DNA of 64,000 nucleotides from Actinophytocola sp963826035 (GCA_963826035.1 CAWGVZ010000004.1:620001-684000), one strand, 5' to 3'. Positions 39,202 through 48,286 are shown, numbered from the stretch's first letter. Made by a program: numbers and translations. Notes: a model not told the origin generated them from the sequence alone.

Positions 39202-42200
39202 GCATCTTCGGGATCTTCTCCGACAGGCCCCAGCCACTCGGCCACGTGATGATCCAGTCCATGTCCAGATCGACCAGCAGGCCCAGCATCCGCGCGATGG
39301 TCGGCTCGTCCAACCGCTCGAACGCCTCGTCCAGCAGCACCAGCCGCACCGGCGGCCGCTGCGCCGCCGTGCTCACCGCGTCGTAGAACGCCGACGCCGC
39401 GGCGAACAACGTCACGTACGAGATCAGCCGCGTCTCGCCCGACGACAACTGCCGCATGCGCCGGGTGCGTGGCGCGCCGTCCGGGCCGACATCGCGGACG
39501 CGGACCGTGAACCGGTGCCAGGTGCGGTAGTCGAGCGCCCGGCCGAGCACCTCCGCGTAGTCGCCCGTGTGACCGTCGCGCTCCGCCGTGATCCGGTCGG
39601 TCAGCGCCACCCGCAGGCGCTCGTCCTCGTCACCCGCACGCTTCGCGAACGGCGTGCGGACCAGGGCCAACGCCTGTCGCATGTCGTCGTCGAGATCCGG
39701 CGCCGGCTGCCAGTCCAGCTGGACGTGCACGCCCTGGCTCGACCGCGCCACGTCCAGCGTGTCGTTCATCCGGCGGCACAGGTCGTCGGCCACCGCCACC
39801 TGCGCGGCCAGCTTGTCGGCCAGGTCGCGCAGCATGTAGGCGTCGAAGATCTGCTGGTATTCCTCGCTCAGCAGGTCCTGCTGCTCGCCCAGCCGGTCGG
39901 CCACCTCGCGGGCCGCCACCGCCACGGGCGCCGGGCCCTGCCCACCGGTCACCGTGACCGTGAGGATGTCCGCCGCCCGCTGCGCGGAGATGTCGTGGCT
40001 GCCGGCGAGCGTGGCCTGCAACGTCTGCAGCTTCCCGAGCACCACGTCCTCGGACACCGGGTCCCGGCCGCTCGCGGTCAGCGCGGCGTACGCCTCGGCC
40101 AGATCCTCCGGCGGCTCGGCCGGCTCGTCGACGGCGGCCGACCAGACGCCGTCGGCGCCGAGTGCCTCGCGGAACCGTTGCCGCGCCGAGGCTTCCCGCT
40201 CCACGAGCTCCGTGATCCGCACCTCCCGGCTGTCGATCTTGGTCTGGGTCCGGCCGGCGCCCACCCGGGCGTCGGTCGCCTGCTTGCGGGCCTCCGGCAG
40301 CCGCTGGCGCAGGCCGGCGCGCTCCTGTTCGGCCGCCGACAGCTCGCGCTCCAACTGCTCGGCCGCCGCACCGATGTCGCGGACCTGCTTGTCGTAGCTG
40401 TCGGCCTCGTTCGCGTGGTCCAGGCAGGCACGGTCCGCGCCGGCCGCCACCTCCGACAGCTCGTCGGCCGCGCGATCGTGCCGCTCCAGCGCGGCCGCCA
40501 CCCGGTCGATGGCCGCCGGCGCCCGGGTGCCCAGCTCGACCACCAACTGCTTGGCGATGTCGCGGGCCTCGGCCGCCGAGGTGGTAGCGAGCGCCAGTGA
40601 GTCAATGCCCGCGTCGAGCCCGGCCGCCCGCGCGTCGGCCGTCAGCGCGTCCTGCCGGGCGCGGTGCCGGTCGGCCGCCGCGGAATGCTTGTCCCGCAAC
40701 GTGATCGTCTTGCCGCCGGCCTCCTCCGCCGCCTCGGCCGCCGACCGCAACCGCACGTGCGCGGTCAGCACCTCGCGGTCGGTCGGGTACTCGTCGATGT
40801 GGCTCTCCCACGCGGCCGTGTGCTCGCGGGCCACCGACAGCGCGGCCGACGCCCGGTCGCGCTCGCCCGACAGGTGGCCGACGAGCGCCACCAACTCGTC
40901 GATCCGGCGCTCCCGCGCGGACTCCCGCGCGCCCGCGCCGACGAACTCAGCGTCCGGTTTGGTCATGGCACCGGCCAGCACCCCGGCCCGCCACCGGCCG
41001 TCCGTGCCGATCACCAGCCCCGCGCCCGCGGACAGGGCCACCTGCTCCAGGAGCCGGCGCACCAATTCGGCCGGCACGGGCGAACCCGGTGGCACGGCGG
41101 GAACCAGCACGGTCGCGAGCGTCGCACCATCCACAGTGGACGATCCGGCCGCGGCGCCGATGTCGGCCCGCTCCGGGTCGGGCACCGCGCCGTCCGCGGT
41201 GATCCACGCGTTCAACAGACCGCTGGCCTCCAGGGCCGCCTCGCAGCCGGCCCTGGCCGGTCCGTCGAGATGCGAAGCGAAATCCACCAGCCGGTAGAAC
41301 GCCGCCCCGGTGGCCGGATCGCGTTCGGCCGTGGCGAACGGTGAGCGCGCCGGCTCGGGGTCCACACCGGACCGCAGCGCCGACAGTTCCCCGTTCGCCT
41401 CGGTGATCCGACCGTCCACATCGGCCAGTTCGCGCCGGGTCCGGTCCACCTCGGCGTGGAGGTCGGGCAGCCGGCCCCGCATCCAGATGTGGGCACGCTC
41501 GGTCGCCTTGCTGGTGGCCGTGTCGTCGGCCACCAGCCGCGCCGGGGTCGGCGGCCGCAGCTCGGTCACCGCCTCGGCCGTCGCGGCCAGCGGACCCGCG
41601 GCCGACCACCGCGACACGGCGTCGTGCCAGCCGTGGGCCGCGTCGTCCAACCGCTGCGCCGCTTCCCCGCGCCGCCCGGCCGCCTCGGTGGCCGCCAGCT
41701 GCGCGGCCCGCGCGTCGGTGAACAGCCGCTCGATCTCGGTCGCCTCGCGCGCCACCTCGCCCGCGTGTTCGCGCAGCGCCAACGTGACCGCGCACCGTTC
41801 CACGAGGACGGCCACCGCCCGCTCCGCCTGCTCGGTCGCGTCGCGCAGTCCGCCACGCAACGTGTCGAGGTCGACGGCCGGCGGAACTCGCCTGGTCAGC
41901 TCCACCGGCTCGGTCTCCGGTTCGAGCGCCGTCCGGCCGGTCTCGTGGAGCTCGGCCGCCACGTACTCCGGTGCCGGCGGCACGGTCGGCCGCAGGCGCG
42001 GGTCGAGCCCCGCCTCCCGCATGCGCTCCCCCACGGTGGCCGCCAGCCCGGCGGCCTTCGTGGCGTCGTCGGCGAACCGGCCGAGCTCGGTGAGCACCGC
42101 GTCCACCAGTTGCTCCGTGTGCTCGCGCTGGGTTCGCAGCTGCCGCAACGCGTTCACGGCCGCGTGGCGGGCGGCACCCACCGCGCGTTTGCGGTCCGCC

Positions 42201-43198
42201 AGGTCGCGCACGCTGTCGTAGGCGGGCGACGATTTCATGTCCTCGATGCGGTCGCCGAGCGTGATCTCCTGCTCGGTCAGCTGCGCGACCTCCGCCTCGA
42301 CCTTCTCGGCCGTCGACTCCTCGTCCCGCAACCGGTTCACCAGCGTCTGCAGCTCGCGGCGTGCCGAGGCCAGCTCGGTGGTCGCGTCGATGCCGCGCTT
42401 GCCCACGGCGCGCAGCGACCCGTACGCGTAGCCCGCGTATCCGGTGAGGAACGCCCGCAGCGCCGTGTCCGCCGCACCCAGCGTGCGGATATTGTCCCGA
42501 ATGGACTCCAGGTCCTCGAACGACCGGGCCAGCTGGTCGATGACGCCCGGATCCAGCGGCGGCAGCGAGTCGGCCAGGATCTGCTCCAGCTGACCTTCCA
42601 GGACCTTCAGGCCGACGTCGGGGTTGCGCAGCGTCCGCTGCAGGTGCAGCAGGTCGGCGTAGCGCGCGGGCGGCAGACCGTAGACCAGCTCGGCGATCCT
42701 CGCCCGGAACGGCTCCTCGTCCAGCAGGCAGTCCGCGCCCAGCACGTCGCGCAGCGCGGTGGCGCCGATCGGGGTGCCGTCGACCACCAGCTCCACGTCG
42801 CGGCCGATGCGCTGCTCGGTGACGAACCGCCACGAGTCACCGATCTGCTGCGAGTTGGCCGACGCCTTGATGCCGATGCCCGACGTCAGGAACTCCGCCT
42901 CGCCGTCGACCTCCCGGCGCAGCTCGATCCACGCGTAACCGATGCGGTTCGGGCCACCCGAGTAGTCGTCGAGCATGAGCCTGCGCATGCTGACCGTGTC
43001 GTAGCCCTTGGACCCGATCTGGTGCAGATCGCCGTCGAGACACAGTGGCAGCAACAACTCCAGGGTGCGGGACTTGCCGGAACCGTTGGTGCCCTGGAAG
43101 ATCGCGCGACCGCCGGACAGGTCGAACTCCTCGACCGTGTACTGCCAGATGTTGACGATGCCCCCGCGATGGAGCTGCCACCTGCCCAACTCAGTCAT
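39092..43198 (-). CDS. SMC-like ATPase, TIGR02680 family (JetC-like)
   Basis: A 1368-residue ATPase of the SbcC/MukB-like class. Walker A GTNGSGKS (36-43) is in the N-terminal head; the signature LSSGETR (about 1250) and Walker B LVLLDEAFERLDEP (about 1284) are in the C-terminal head. Long Ala/Glu/Arg-rich coiled coils lie between (about 250-500 and 830-1050), around a globular middle. It is the third gene of an operon after TIGR02677 and TIGR02678 homologues and starts eight bases inside the previous gene. In Wadjet-type systems this ATPase extrudes plasmid DNA loops. The expected fourth gene (JetD/TIGR02679 nuclease) does not follow. Confidence 0.92.
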   Translation of the reverse strand: MTELGRWQLHRGGIVNIWQYTVEEFDLSGGRAIFQGTNGSGKSRTLELLLPLCLDGDLHQIGSKGYDTVSMRRLMLDDYSGGPNRIGYAWIELRREVDGEAEFLTSGIGIKASANSQQIGDSWRFVTEQRIGRDVELVVDGTPIGATALRDVLGADCLLDEEPFRARIAELVYGLPPARYADLLHLQRTLRNPDVGLKVLEGQLEQILADSLPPLDPGVIDQLARSFEDLESIRDNIRTLGAADTALRAFLTGYAGYAYGSLRAVGKRGIDATTELASARRELQTLVNRLRDEESTAEKVEAEVAQLTEQEITLGDRIEDMKSSPAYDSVRDLADRKRAVGAARHAAVNALRQLRTQREHTEQLVDAVLTELGRFADDATKAAGLAATVGERMREAGLDPRLRPTVPPAPEYVAAELHETGRTALEPETEPVELTRRVPPAVDLDTLRGGLRDATEQAERAVAVLVERCAVTLALREHAGEVAREATEIERLFTDARAAQLAATEAAGRRGEAAQRLDDAAHGWHDAVSRWSAAGPLAATAEAVTELRPPTPARLVADDTATSKATERAHIWMRGRLPDLHAEVDRTRRELADVDGRITEANGELSALRSGVDPEPARSPFATAERDPATGAAFYRLVDFASHLDGPARAGCEAALEASGLLNAWITADGAVPDPERADIGAAAGSSTVDGATLATVLVPAVPPGSPVPAELVRRLLEQVALSAGAGLVIGTDGRWRAGVLAGAMTKPDAEFVGAGARESARERRIDELVALVGHLSGERDRASAALSVAREHTAAWESHIDEYPTDREVLTAHVRLRSAAEAAEEAGGKTITLRDKHSAAADRHRARQDALTADARAAGLDAGIDSLALATTSAAEARDIAKQLVVELGTRAPAAIDRVAAALERHDRAADELSEVAAGADRACLDHANEADSYDKQVRDIGAAAEQLERELSAAEQERAGLRQRLPEARKQATDARVGAGRTQTKIDSREVRITELVEREASARQRFREALGADGVWSAAVDEPAEPPEDLAEAYAALTASGRDPVSEDVVLGKLQTLQATLAGSHDISAQRAADILTVTVTGGQGPAPVAVAAREVADRLGEQQDLLSEEYQQIFDAYMLRDLADKLAAQVAVADDLCRRMNDTLDVARSSQGVHVQLDWQPAPDLDDDMRQALALVRTPFAKRAGDEDERLRVALTDRITAERDGHTGDYAEVLGRALDYRTWHRFTVRVRDVGPDGAPRTRRMRQLSSGETRLISYVTLFAAASAFYDAVSTAAQRPPVRLVLLDEAFERLDEPTIARMLGLLVDLDMDWIITWPSGWGLSEKIPKMHIYDVLRPKGGTGIACTHAIWTGSALTEHTDVVSGA

Positions 43199-44417
43199 GA
43201 GTAGCCCCCTCGTATTCGTCGAACAGCGACCAGCCGGGCGGGCCGGCGTCCTCGGTGTCCGGCTCCTCGGCTGTGTTGTCGCTGTCGGCGCGCGGTTCGC
43301 CGTCCGGCTGCGGTAGCCAGCGGTGCCCCACCGGGTTGACCAGCCACTCACCGTCCTGGCCCGGGCGGGCCACCCCCAGCGCGAACAGCAGCCGCAGCAC
43401 CTCGTCCACCAGCCGCGGCCCGCTCGACACCACCTGCTTCGACCACGCGGCCGGATAGTCCTCGACCAGCGCGAAGCACACTCTGCTCACCCGGTCGACC
43501 GACACGGCCACCCTGCCGTGCGCGTCGGCCACCCCCGACAGCAACTCCGGCAACGCCAGCAGTGCCACCCGCGCCACGGTCGACTGCCCGGGGAAGGCGA
43601 TGTCGGTCAGGTAGTCCTCGGGATCGGTGACCGCCACCCCCTCCAACCGCGCCTCGGTGATCAGCCCGAAACACCGCTCCAACAGCCGCGACTCGTGGCG
43701 GCCCCGGCGGCGCAACCACGCCGCCTCCTCGTCGGACAGGTCGGCGTAGTGCGTGACCGGGAACTCCACCAGCCGCCTGCGTACGGTGTGCTCCACGCCG
43801 AGCACCCCCGGCCGCGACGCCAGCGCCAGCAGCTCGGTGGCCGTGCCGGCCGTGCCGATCGGGCCGGCCACCAACTGCCCGAGCAACGTGGTGTCGATGG
43901 TGAGCAGCGCCTCGGTCGTGTTCTCGCCGACCAGCCCGGTGACCGAGCCGTCGGTCTCGCTCAGCACCCCCAGCGACACCAGGTACCGCAGCGCCGAGGC
44001 CATGGCCCGCAGCTCGCCCAGGTCGTCGGAGACCGGCAGTCCCGCCTGCGTCGCCGCCGTGCGCACGTCCGTGACCAGCCGCGACAGCAACGTCTGCGGG
44101 CCGATGCCCGACAGGCACGCGATGCACAGCGCCAGGTAGGCGTAGCCGCGCGGGGTGAGGCTCGGCTCGCCGCGCGTCGGGTCTTTCCCTGGTCCCGTCT
44201 TGTACAGCCGGGCGAACCGGCGCTCCACCACCAGCCGGTAGCCGAGCACCTGGGTGAACAACTCGGTCAGCGTCGCCCGGTGCCGGTAGACCAGCGGCAA
44301 CAGCTCACCGTCCGGCCCGCCGGCCCGCAGCAGCGGCCGGCGCAGCAGCACCCGCGCGCACCGCACCACGTCCTGCTGGTCGATCTCGCCGAGCCGGTCC
44401 AACACATCGGTACTCAT
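43191..44417 (-). CDS. TIGR02678 / DUF2398 family protein (JetB-like)
   Basis: A 408-residue protein matching the TIGR02678 family by its N-terminal VVRCARVLLRRPLLRAGGPD, central LYKTGPGKDPTRGEPSLTPR and HYADLSDEEAAWLRRRGRHE segments. In Wadjet-like complexes this subunit is a kleisin-accessory (KITE/MksE-like) partner bridging kleisin and ATPase. Start ATG 44417 overlaps the previous stop by four bases (ATGA) and its stop overlaps the start of the ATPase gene by eight, so the three subunits are made together. The C-terminal 40 residues are acidic and probably disordered. Confidence 0.9.
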   Translation of the reverse strand: MSTDVLDRLGEIDQQDVVRCARVLLRRPLLRAGGPDGELLPLVYRHRATLTELFTQVLGYRLVVERRFARLYKTGPGKDPTRGEPSLTPRGYAYLALCIACLSGIGPQTLLSRLVTDVRTAATQAGLPVSDDLGELRAMASALRYLVSLGVLSETDGSVTGLVGENTTEALLTIDTTLLGQLVAGPIGTAGTATELLALASRPGVLGVEHTVRRRLVEFPVTHYADLSDEEAAWLRRRGRHESRLLERCFGLITEARLEGVAVTDPEDYLTDIAFPGQSTVARVALLALPELLSGVADAHGRVAVSVDRVSRVCFALVEDYPAAWSKQVVSSGPRLVDEVLRLLFALGVARPGQDGEWLVNPVGHRWLPQPDGEPRADSDNTAEEPDTEDAGPPGWSLFDEYEGATHD

Positions 44418-45976
44418 GTCGACCTGACCTCGACAGACGTGTCCCGCAAGGTGAGCGCCCCGGCCGCGCTGCGGATGGTCATCGACTCGCCCGGCACCGG
44501 GCGCAGCCGCAGCGTGACCCCGCCCACCGGGTCGACCGCCTCGCCCGGGTCGGACGCGCGTTCGCGCTGGGCCATGGCGTCGGTGAGCAGCGTGCACAGC
44601 GTGCCGAGCGCGTCACCCGAGAGAGTGATCTCGCCCAGCCGGTCCGACGCCGACGCCAGCTCCGCGACCGCCGCCGCGTGGCGGGCGTCGGCGCCCCGCG
44701 CCTCGGCCAGCAGCCGCTCGCGGCCCATCGGGTCGTCGAGGATCCGGGACGTGCGGCCGCGCGCGCCGGGGACCCGGCCCCGCACGTTCACCGCCACCTC
44801 CACCACCGGACCGTCGGCCCAGCCGGTCTGCTCGTCGTCGCCGTCGTGCTCGGGCGCGGGCAGCAGGTTGCGGGCCGAGTACAGCCCGAACGCCGCCGCG
44901 CCCAACGCGTGGGCCTGGTCGGGGGTGGCCTGGTCGAACCACGTGGCCAGCCGCAGCAGCTCGGCCCGGCGGCCCGGCTCGGGACCGCCGCCGGACGTGG
45001 CGCGCTTGACCGTGGCGAGCAGCATGCCGATGGCCCGGCCGGTGGCCTCCCGCAGCGCCGTGACCTGGCTCGGCCGGCCCGGCCGGTCGACGAACCAGTC
45101 GGTCAGGTCGGCCCAGTCGCCGAGCGACCGGCCGCGCGACCGCTCGACGTCCGCACCGAGCGACCCGGCCGGCGCGAGCAGCCGCAGCAGGTGGGTCAGA
45201 GCGCCGCCGAACTCGTGGCGGGTGAGCACCTCGGCGATGGCCGGCGTGTACCGCAGCACGTCCTCCACCACCATCTGGATGTACTCGACCAGCAGGTTGC
45301 GGAACCCGGAGATCTCGTCGGGCGCCAGGTGGTGGCGGGTGACCACGTGGCCGAGGTAGGCGTAGAAGTCGCGAACCGTGGCGGCCAGCTCGCCGTGCTG
45401 CAGGAACAGCGTGGTGACCTGCTCGGCCAGCCGCTCGCACGCCCGCGTGGTCGCCTCGGACGACGGGTCGCGGCCGTGTTCGAGGCTGGCCTTGGACAGC
45501 CGCACCAGCAGCTCGTCGAGCCCCGCGGCGATCGCCGGCAGCAGCTCGCGGGACACCTCCCTGGCGCCCTCGGCCGTGCGCAGCAGCTGGTCGACGTCGC
45601 GCTGCACGCGCACCCCGAGCTTGCTGACCTGGTACCGGACGCTGCCGTGCTGGAACTCGGCGATGCTCGCGGCCACCACCTCGCGCCGCCCCGGCACCAG
45701 GTTGCCCCACTCGACCAGTTGCTTGAGCCGGGCGATGACCGTGTCGACCCTGGACTCGCCCTCGGGGACCTCCCCGCGGCGCTCGGCCGCGCTCACGGCC
45801 GCGGCTACATCGCCCGCCGACAGGTCGGCGAGCAGCGTCGACGCGAACAGCCGCATGATCGACAGATAGGTACGGCGGTGCTCCCGGGCATCCAGGTACG
45901 CGTACAGCTTGAGCCGACGCGCCTCCTCACCCGGCGGTGGCGCATGGGAGGACTGCGCTGGGGTGGACGGCGACAT
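44414..45976 (-). CDS. TIGR02677 / DUF2397 family protein (JetA-like)
   Basis: A 520-residue mostly helical protein recognised by its order of motifs: KLYAYLDAREHRRTYLSIMR at the N-terminus, LVEWGNLVPGRRE and the winged-helix-like YQVSKLGVRVQRDVD, and LFGL/AAFGLYSARNLL toward the end. In the Wadjet type III scheme it is JetA, the kleisin. It is the first gene of the operon. ATG 45976 follows a 160-base intergenic region with a hairpin and three 22-bp tandem repeats that probably contains the promoter. Identification rests on family recall; assignment to the four-gene anti-plasmid family is well supported, the type number less so. Confidence 0.9.
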   Translation of the reverse strand: MSPSTPAQSSHAPPPGEEARRLKLYAYLDAREHRRTYLSIMRLFASTLLADLSAGDVAAAVSAAERRGEVPEGESRVDTVIARLKQLVEWGNLVPGRREVVAASIAEFQHGSVRYQVSKLGVRVQRDVDQLLRTAEGAREVSRELLPAIAAGLDELLVRLSKASLEHGRDPSSEATTRACERLAEQVTTLFLQHGELAATVRDFYAYLGHVVTRHHLAPDEISGFRNLLVEYIQMVVEDVLRYTPAIAEVLTRHEFGGALTHLLRLLAPAGSLGADVERSRGRSLGDWADLTDWFVDRPGRPSQVTALREATGRAIGMLLATVKRATSGGGPEPGRRAELLRLATWFDQATPDQAHALGAAAFGLYSARNLLPAPEHDGDDEQTGWADGPVVEVAVNVRGRVPGARGRTSRILDDPMGRERLLAEARGADARHAAAVAELASASDRLGEITLSGDALGTLCTLLTDAMAQRERASDPGEAVDPVGGVTLRLRPVPGESMTIRSAAGALTLRDTSVEVRST

Positions 45977-46024
45977 GGGGCAGCACGATACCCGCGGACC
46001 CCGACAGCCCCGGTCGCTCACCGG

Positions 46025-46060
46025 CGCCTCTCACCCGGCCGGGTGGCCGAGTGAGAGGCG
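46025..46060. terminator. Hairpin between sialidase and jetA genes
   Basis: CGCCTCTCAC (46025-46034) and GTGAGAGGCG (46051-46060) form a 10-bp stem with a second small stem in the loop. It lies 76 bases beyond the sialidase stop and 49 before the jetA start, so it may terminate the sialidase transcript or control jetA. Confidence 0.55.
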
Positions 46061-46061
46061 A

Positions 46062-46127
46062 GTGGTCATCATGCGCGACGGGAACGGTCATCATGGGCGA
46101 CCGGAGTGGTCATCATGCGGGGGTCAG
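46062..46127. repeat. Three 22-bp tandem repeats upstream of the jet operon
   Basis: The unit contains GTGGTCATCATGCGCGAC (with small changes) and starts at about 46062, 46084 and 46106, giving exact 22-base spacing (two helical turns). On the jet strand the unit reads ATGATGACC. The position, just outside the jetA leader, suggests multiple binding sites for one regulator. Confidence 0.6.
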
Positions 46128-46135
46128 TCAGTGTC

Positions 46136-47287
46136 TCAGTCGACGTCGGTGATCGGGTAGCGCAGGACGATGGCCGCGCGCTTGGACTCGTCGTAGATGA
46201 CCGTGACCAGGCGCGAGGCGTCGAGCGCGACCGTGCCGGGATAGCTGGCGTCGGCGGTGGTCGCCGGGTTGTGGATCGTGTACCTCGGTGTGTCCTCCCA
46301 GGCCACCTGGCCGCGGCGGACCCGGATCCAGGTTGGCCGGTTCGTCGCGCCGGTCGCCGCGTTCGGCTGGCCCCACAGGTAGGGGACGTAGCTCGTGCCC
46401 GGCACCGTGAGGATCTCCGGGCCGTGCATGATCACGCCGAGCGACCACCGTGCCGACCAGGTGGTCATGTAGGTGTTGTCGTAGGAGTCGGTCTGCACTG
46501 CGTTCGCGGACGCGCCGGTCGAGGTGGCCACCCGGATGATCGCCCGGACGTGACCCGGTGCTATTTCGGCGATCGCCGGTTCCTGGAACTTCGCCGACGT
46601 GCTCGACGCGATCGTCTTCTGCCGGCCGGTGAGCCGGCCGTCCCACGTGAGCCCGCCGTCCACACTGGCCACCACCACGGCCGTGTGGTGGCCGCCGCTC
46701 GATGGCGTGCCGTACAACGGCATCAGCAGTTGCCCGTTGGTCATCTCCACGATCTTCGCGCTCGTCGCCGGGTGTGGGAGGGTGCTGGAGAACACCTGTA
46801 CGGGCGCGGAGAACGCGGCGTTGGCCACGTCGCGGTGCTTGACCTGACTCTGGATGACCGCGCCGGTCGTCCCGTCGGACACGAAGTAGGACAACAGCAG
46901 GCGGCCGCCGGACAGTGCGGTCAGCGACGGGTCGCGGTAGTCGAGGTTCTGGTAGTCGGCCACGATGAACGGGGTGGCCGGATCCCAGTTGGCCCCGCCG
47001 TTCTCGCTGCGCATCATGCGCAGCTGGCTCGCCTTCTTCGTGTGTGCGCTCGACCAGCGGTAGACCATCAGCAGGTCGTCCGCGTCACCGCGCGGATCCC
47101 GTGCCAGGTCAGGGAAGTAGGCCTGACAGTTGACGCCGAGTGCGTCGTCCTCACAGGGACCGCCTGCCACGACGGTCGCCGGGACGATCGCCTGTGGAGT
47201 CACTTCCGCCGGTTCCGCTGTGGCAGGTATACCACCCACCGCCAGAACCATGATCAACCCTATTATCGTTCGTCGTCCGGTAGCCAT
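46136..47287 (-). CDS. Secreted sialidase/BNR-repeat protein
   Basis: A 383-residue exported protein. The signal peptide (MATGRRTIIGLIMVLAVGGI, then AxA near residue 24) precedes a predicted six-bladed beta-propeller with Asp-box motifs SENGGANWD and SVDGGLTWDG and a YRDPSL blade motif. This architecture is that of exo-sialidases and related glycosidases, but the full arginine triad cannot be confirmed by eye. GGAGG six bases before ATG 47287 sets the start. The promoter region is rich in perfect palindromes (47309-47346), so expression is probably inducible by its substrate. Confidence 0.82.
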   Translation of the reverse strand: MATGRRTIIGLIMVLAVGGIPATAEPAEVTPQAIVPATVVAGGPCEDDALGVNCQAYFPDLARDPRGDADDLLMVYRWSSAHTKKASQLRMMRSENGGANWDPATPFIVADYQNLDYRDPSLTALSGGRLLLSYFVSDGTTGAVIQSQVKHRDVANAAFSAPVQVFSSTLPHPATSAKIVEMTNGQLLMPLYGTPSSGGHHTAVVVASVDGGLTWDGRLTGRQKTIASSTSAKFQEPAIAEIAPGHVRAIIRVATSTGASANAVQTDSYDNTYMTTWSARWSLGVIMHGPEILTVPGTSYVPYLWGQPNAATGATNRPTWIRVRRGQVAWEDTPRYTIHNPATTADASYPGTVALDASRLVTVIYDESKRAAIVLRYPITDVD

Positions 47288-47308
47288 GCGAACCTCCGGG
47301 TCCAGCCG

Positions 47309-47353
47309 ATTCCGAATAATTCGGAATAAACACGGAACACCGTTCCATGTCAA
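47309..47353 (-). promoter_or_regulatory. Sialidase-gene promoter with two operators
   Basis: Minus-strand TTGACA (47353-47348) is followed by a 17-base spacer and TTTATT (47330-47325). GGAAC-ACC-GTTCC (47334-47346) fills the spacer. The perfect palindrome ATTCCGAAT-A-ATTCGGAAT (47309-47327) overlaps the expected transcription start. Both dyads are positioned to block RNA polymerase. Confidence 0.7.
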
Positions 47354-47442
47354 CGGCAGGCATATCCACCCAGAAACGGTTGGCGCCGAACGGGTGCCGT
47401 GCGACACTGACCCGGTTCGCCACTTCGAGCCCCAGGAATGCC

Positions 47443-47544
47443 TCATGATCGCCGCCCGGCCGGGCGACGCGGCTCCGTAGCCGCGTCGCTCTTCCAGCCG
47501 TCCGCGTATTCCAGCTCGAAAGGCACCACGATCTTGTCTGCCAT
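47443..47544 (-). CDS. Possible 33-codon peptide gene or gene remnant
   Basis: A short minus-strand frame begins ATG GCA GAC AAG and encodes MADKIVVPFELEYADGWKSD followed by a basic tail. Third positions are G/C-biased over the first 22 codons. It overlaps the GNAT start on the other strand, and an 11-bp hairpin (47464-47489) lies inside it. It may be the truncated start of a lost gene. No ribosome-binding site or family is recognised. Confidence 0.25.
   Translation of the reverse strand: MADKIVVPFELEYADGWKSDAATEPRRPAGRRS
47464..47489. other. Perfect 11-bp stem-loop upstream of GNAT gene
   Basis: GCGACGCGGCT-CCGT-AGCCGCGTCGC forms a perfect stem with a four-base loop in the 255-base gap between the divergent sialidase and GNAT genes. 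It could be an attenuator or a terminator for a short minus-strand transcript. Confidence 0.5.
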
Positions 47545-48286
47545 GCAGTCCTACCTGCGCCGCTCAGCGGCGTCCGGCCGGTCGACCGCGCACCTCGGTC
47601 CGTTCCTGGCCACGTTCTCCCCGCACTCCACCAATCCGTTCCTCAACTACGCCATCCCCGACGACGACAGCCGGCCGAGCGCGGCCGACGTGGCCGCGCT
47701 GACGGCCGCCTACCGCGAGCGCGACCTGTTGCCGCGCCTGGAGTTCCTCGGCGACACCGCCCCGGTCGCCGAGGCGGCGCTACTGGCCGCCGGCTACGTG
47801 GTGGAGCGCCGGGTTCCGCTCATGCGCTGCCCGGTCGTGAGTCAACCCCCGGATCCAGTGGGGATCGACCTGGTGGTGCCCGCCTCGGCCGAGGACCTGG
47901 CCGGTCTGGTCGACGCGCAACATGAGGCGTTCGGCGTCCCGCCCGCCACGCCCGAGGAGATCGACAAGTCGTGGCAGTCCCTGCGCCGCGGCGTTTTCGC
48001 CGTGCTGGCAAGGGACCGGGAGACCGGCGCGACGGTCGGCGGCGGGGTGGCCGAGGCGATCACCGGCGGCACCACGGAGGTGGCGGGCATCGCCGTGCGG
48101 GCAAGCCATCGGCGCCGCGGCATCGGCGCGGCGGTCACCGCGTTCCTGGCGCGCGCGACGCACGCACAGGGTGCGCACACGGTGTTCCTGACCCCTGCCG
48201 GGATTCCCGAGCAGCGGATCTACGCCTCCGTCGGCTTCGAACCGACGGAGGACATGGTCCACCTGTCACTACCGGCGATGCCCTGA
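47543..48286 (+). CDS. GNAT family N-acetyltransferase
   Basis: A 247-residue protein. The C-terminal 130 residues form a GNAT domain with motif A AGIAVRASHRRRGIGAAVTA (the R-x-x-G-x-G/A acetyl-CoA loop) and the closing IYASVGFEPTEDM strand. The N-terminal 110 residues are a degenerate second GNAT-like or substrate domain. ATG 47543 begins the first predicted helix; no ribosome-binding site is visible, and upstream in-frame codons read poorly. The stop codon TGA (48284-48286) is within the left arm of a 273-bp inverted-repeat element. Confidence 0.82.
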   Translation: MQSYLRRSAASGRSTAHLGPFLATFSPHSTNPFLNYAIPDDDSRPSAADVAALTAAYRERDLLPRLEFLGDTAPVAEAALLAAGYVVERRVPLMRCPVVSQPPDPVGIDLVVPASAEDLAGLVDAQHEAFGVPPATPEEIDKSWQSLRRGVFAVLARDRETGATVGGGVAEAITGGTTEVAGIAVRASHRRRGIGAAVTAFLARATHAQGAHTVFLTPAGIPEQRIYASVGFEPTEDMVHLSLPAMP

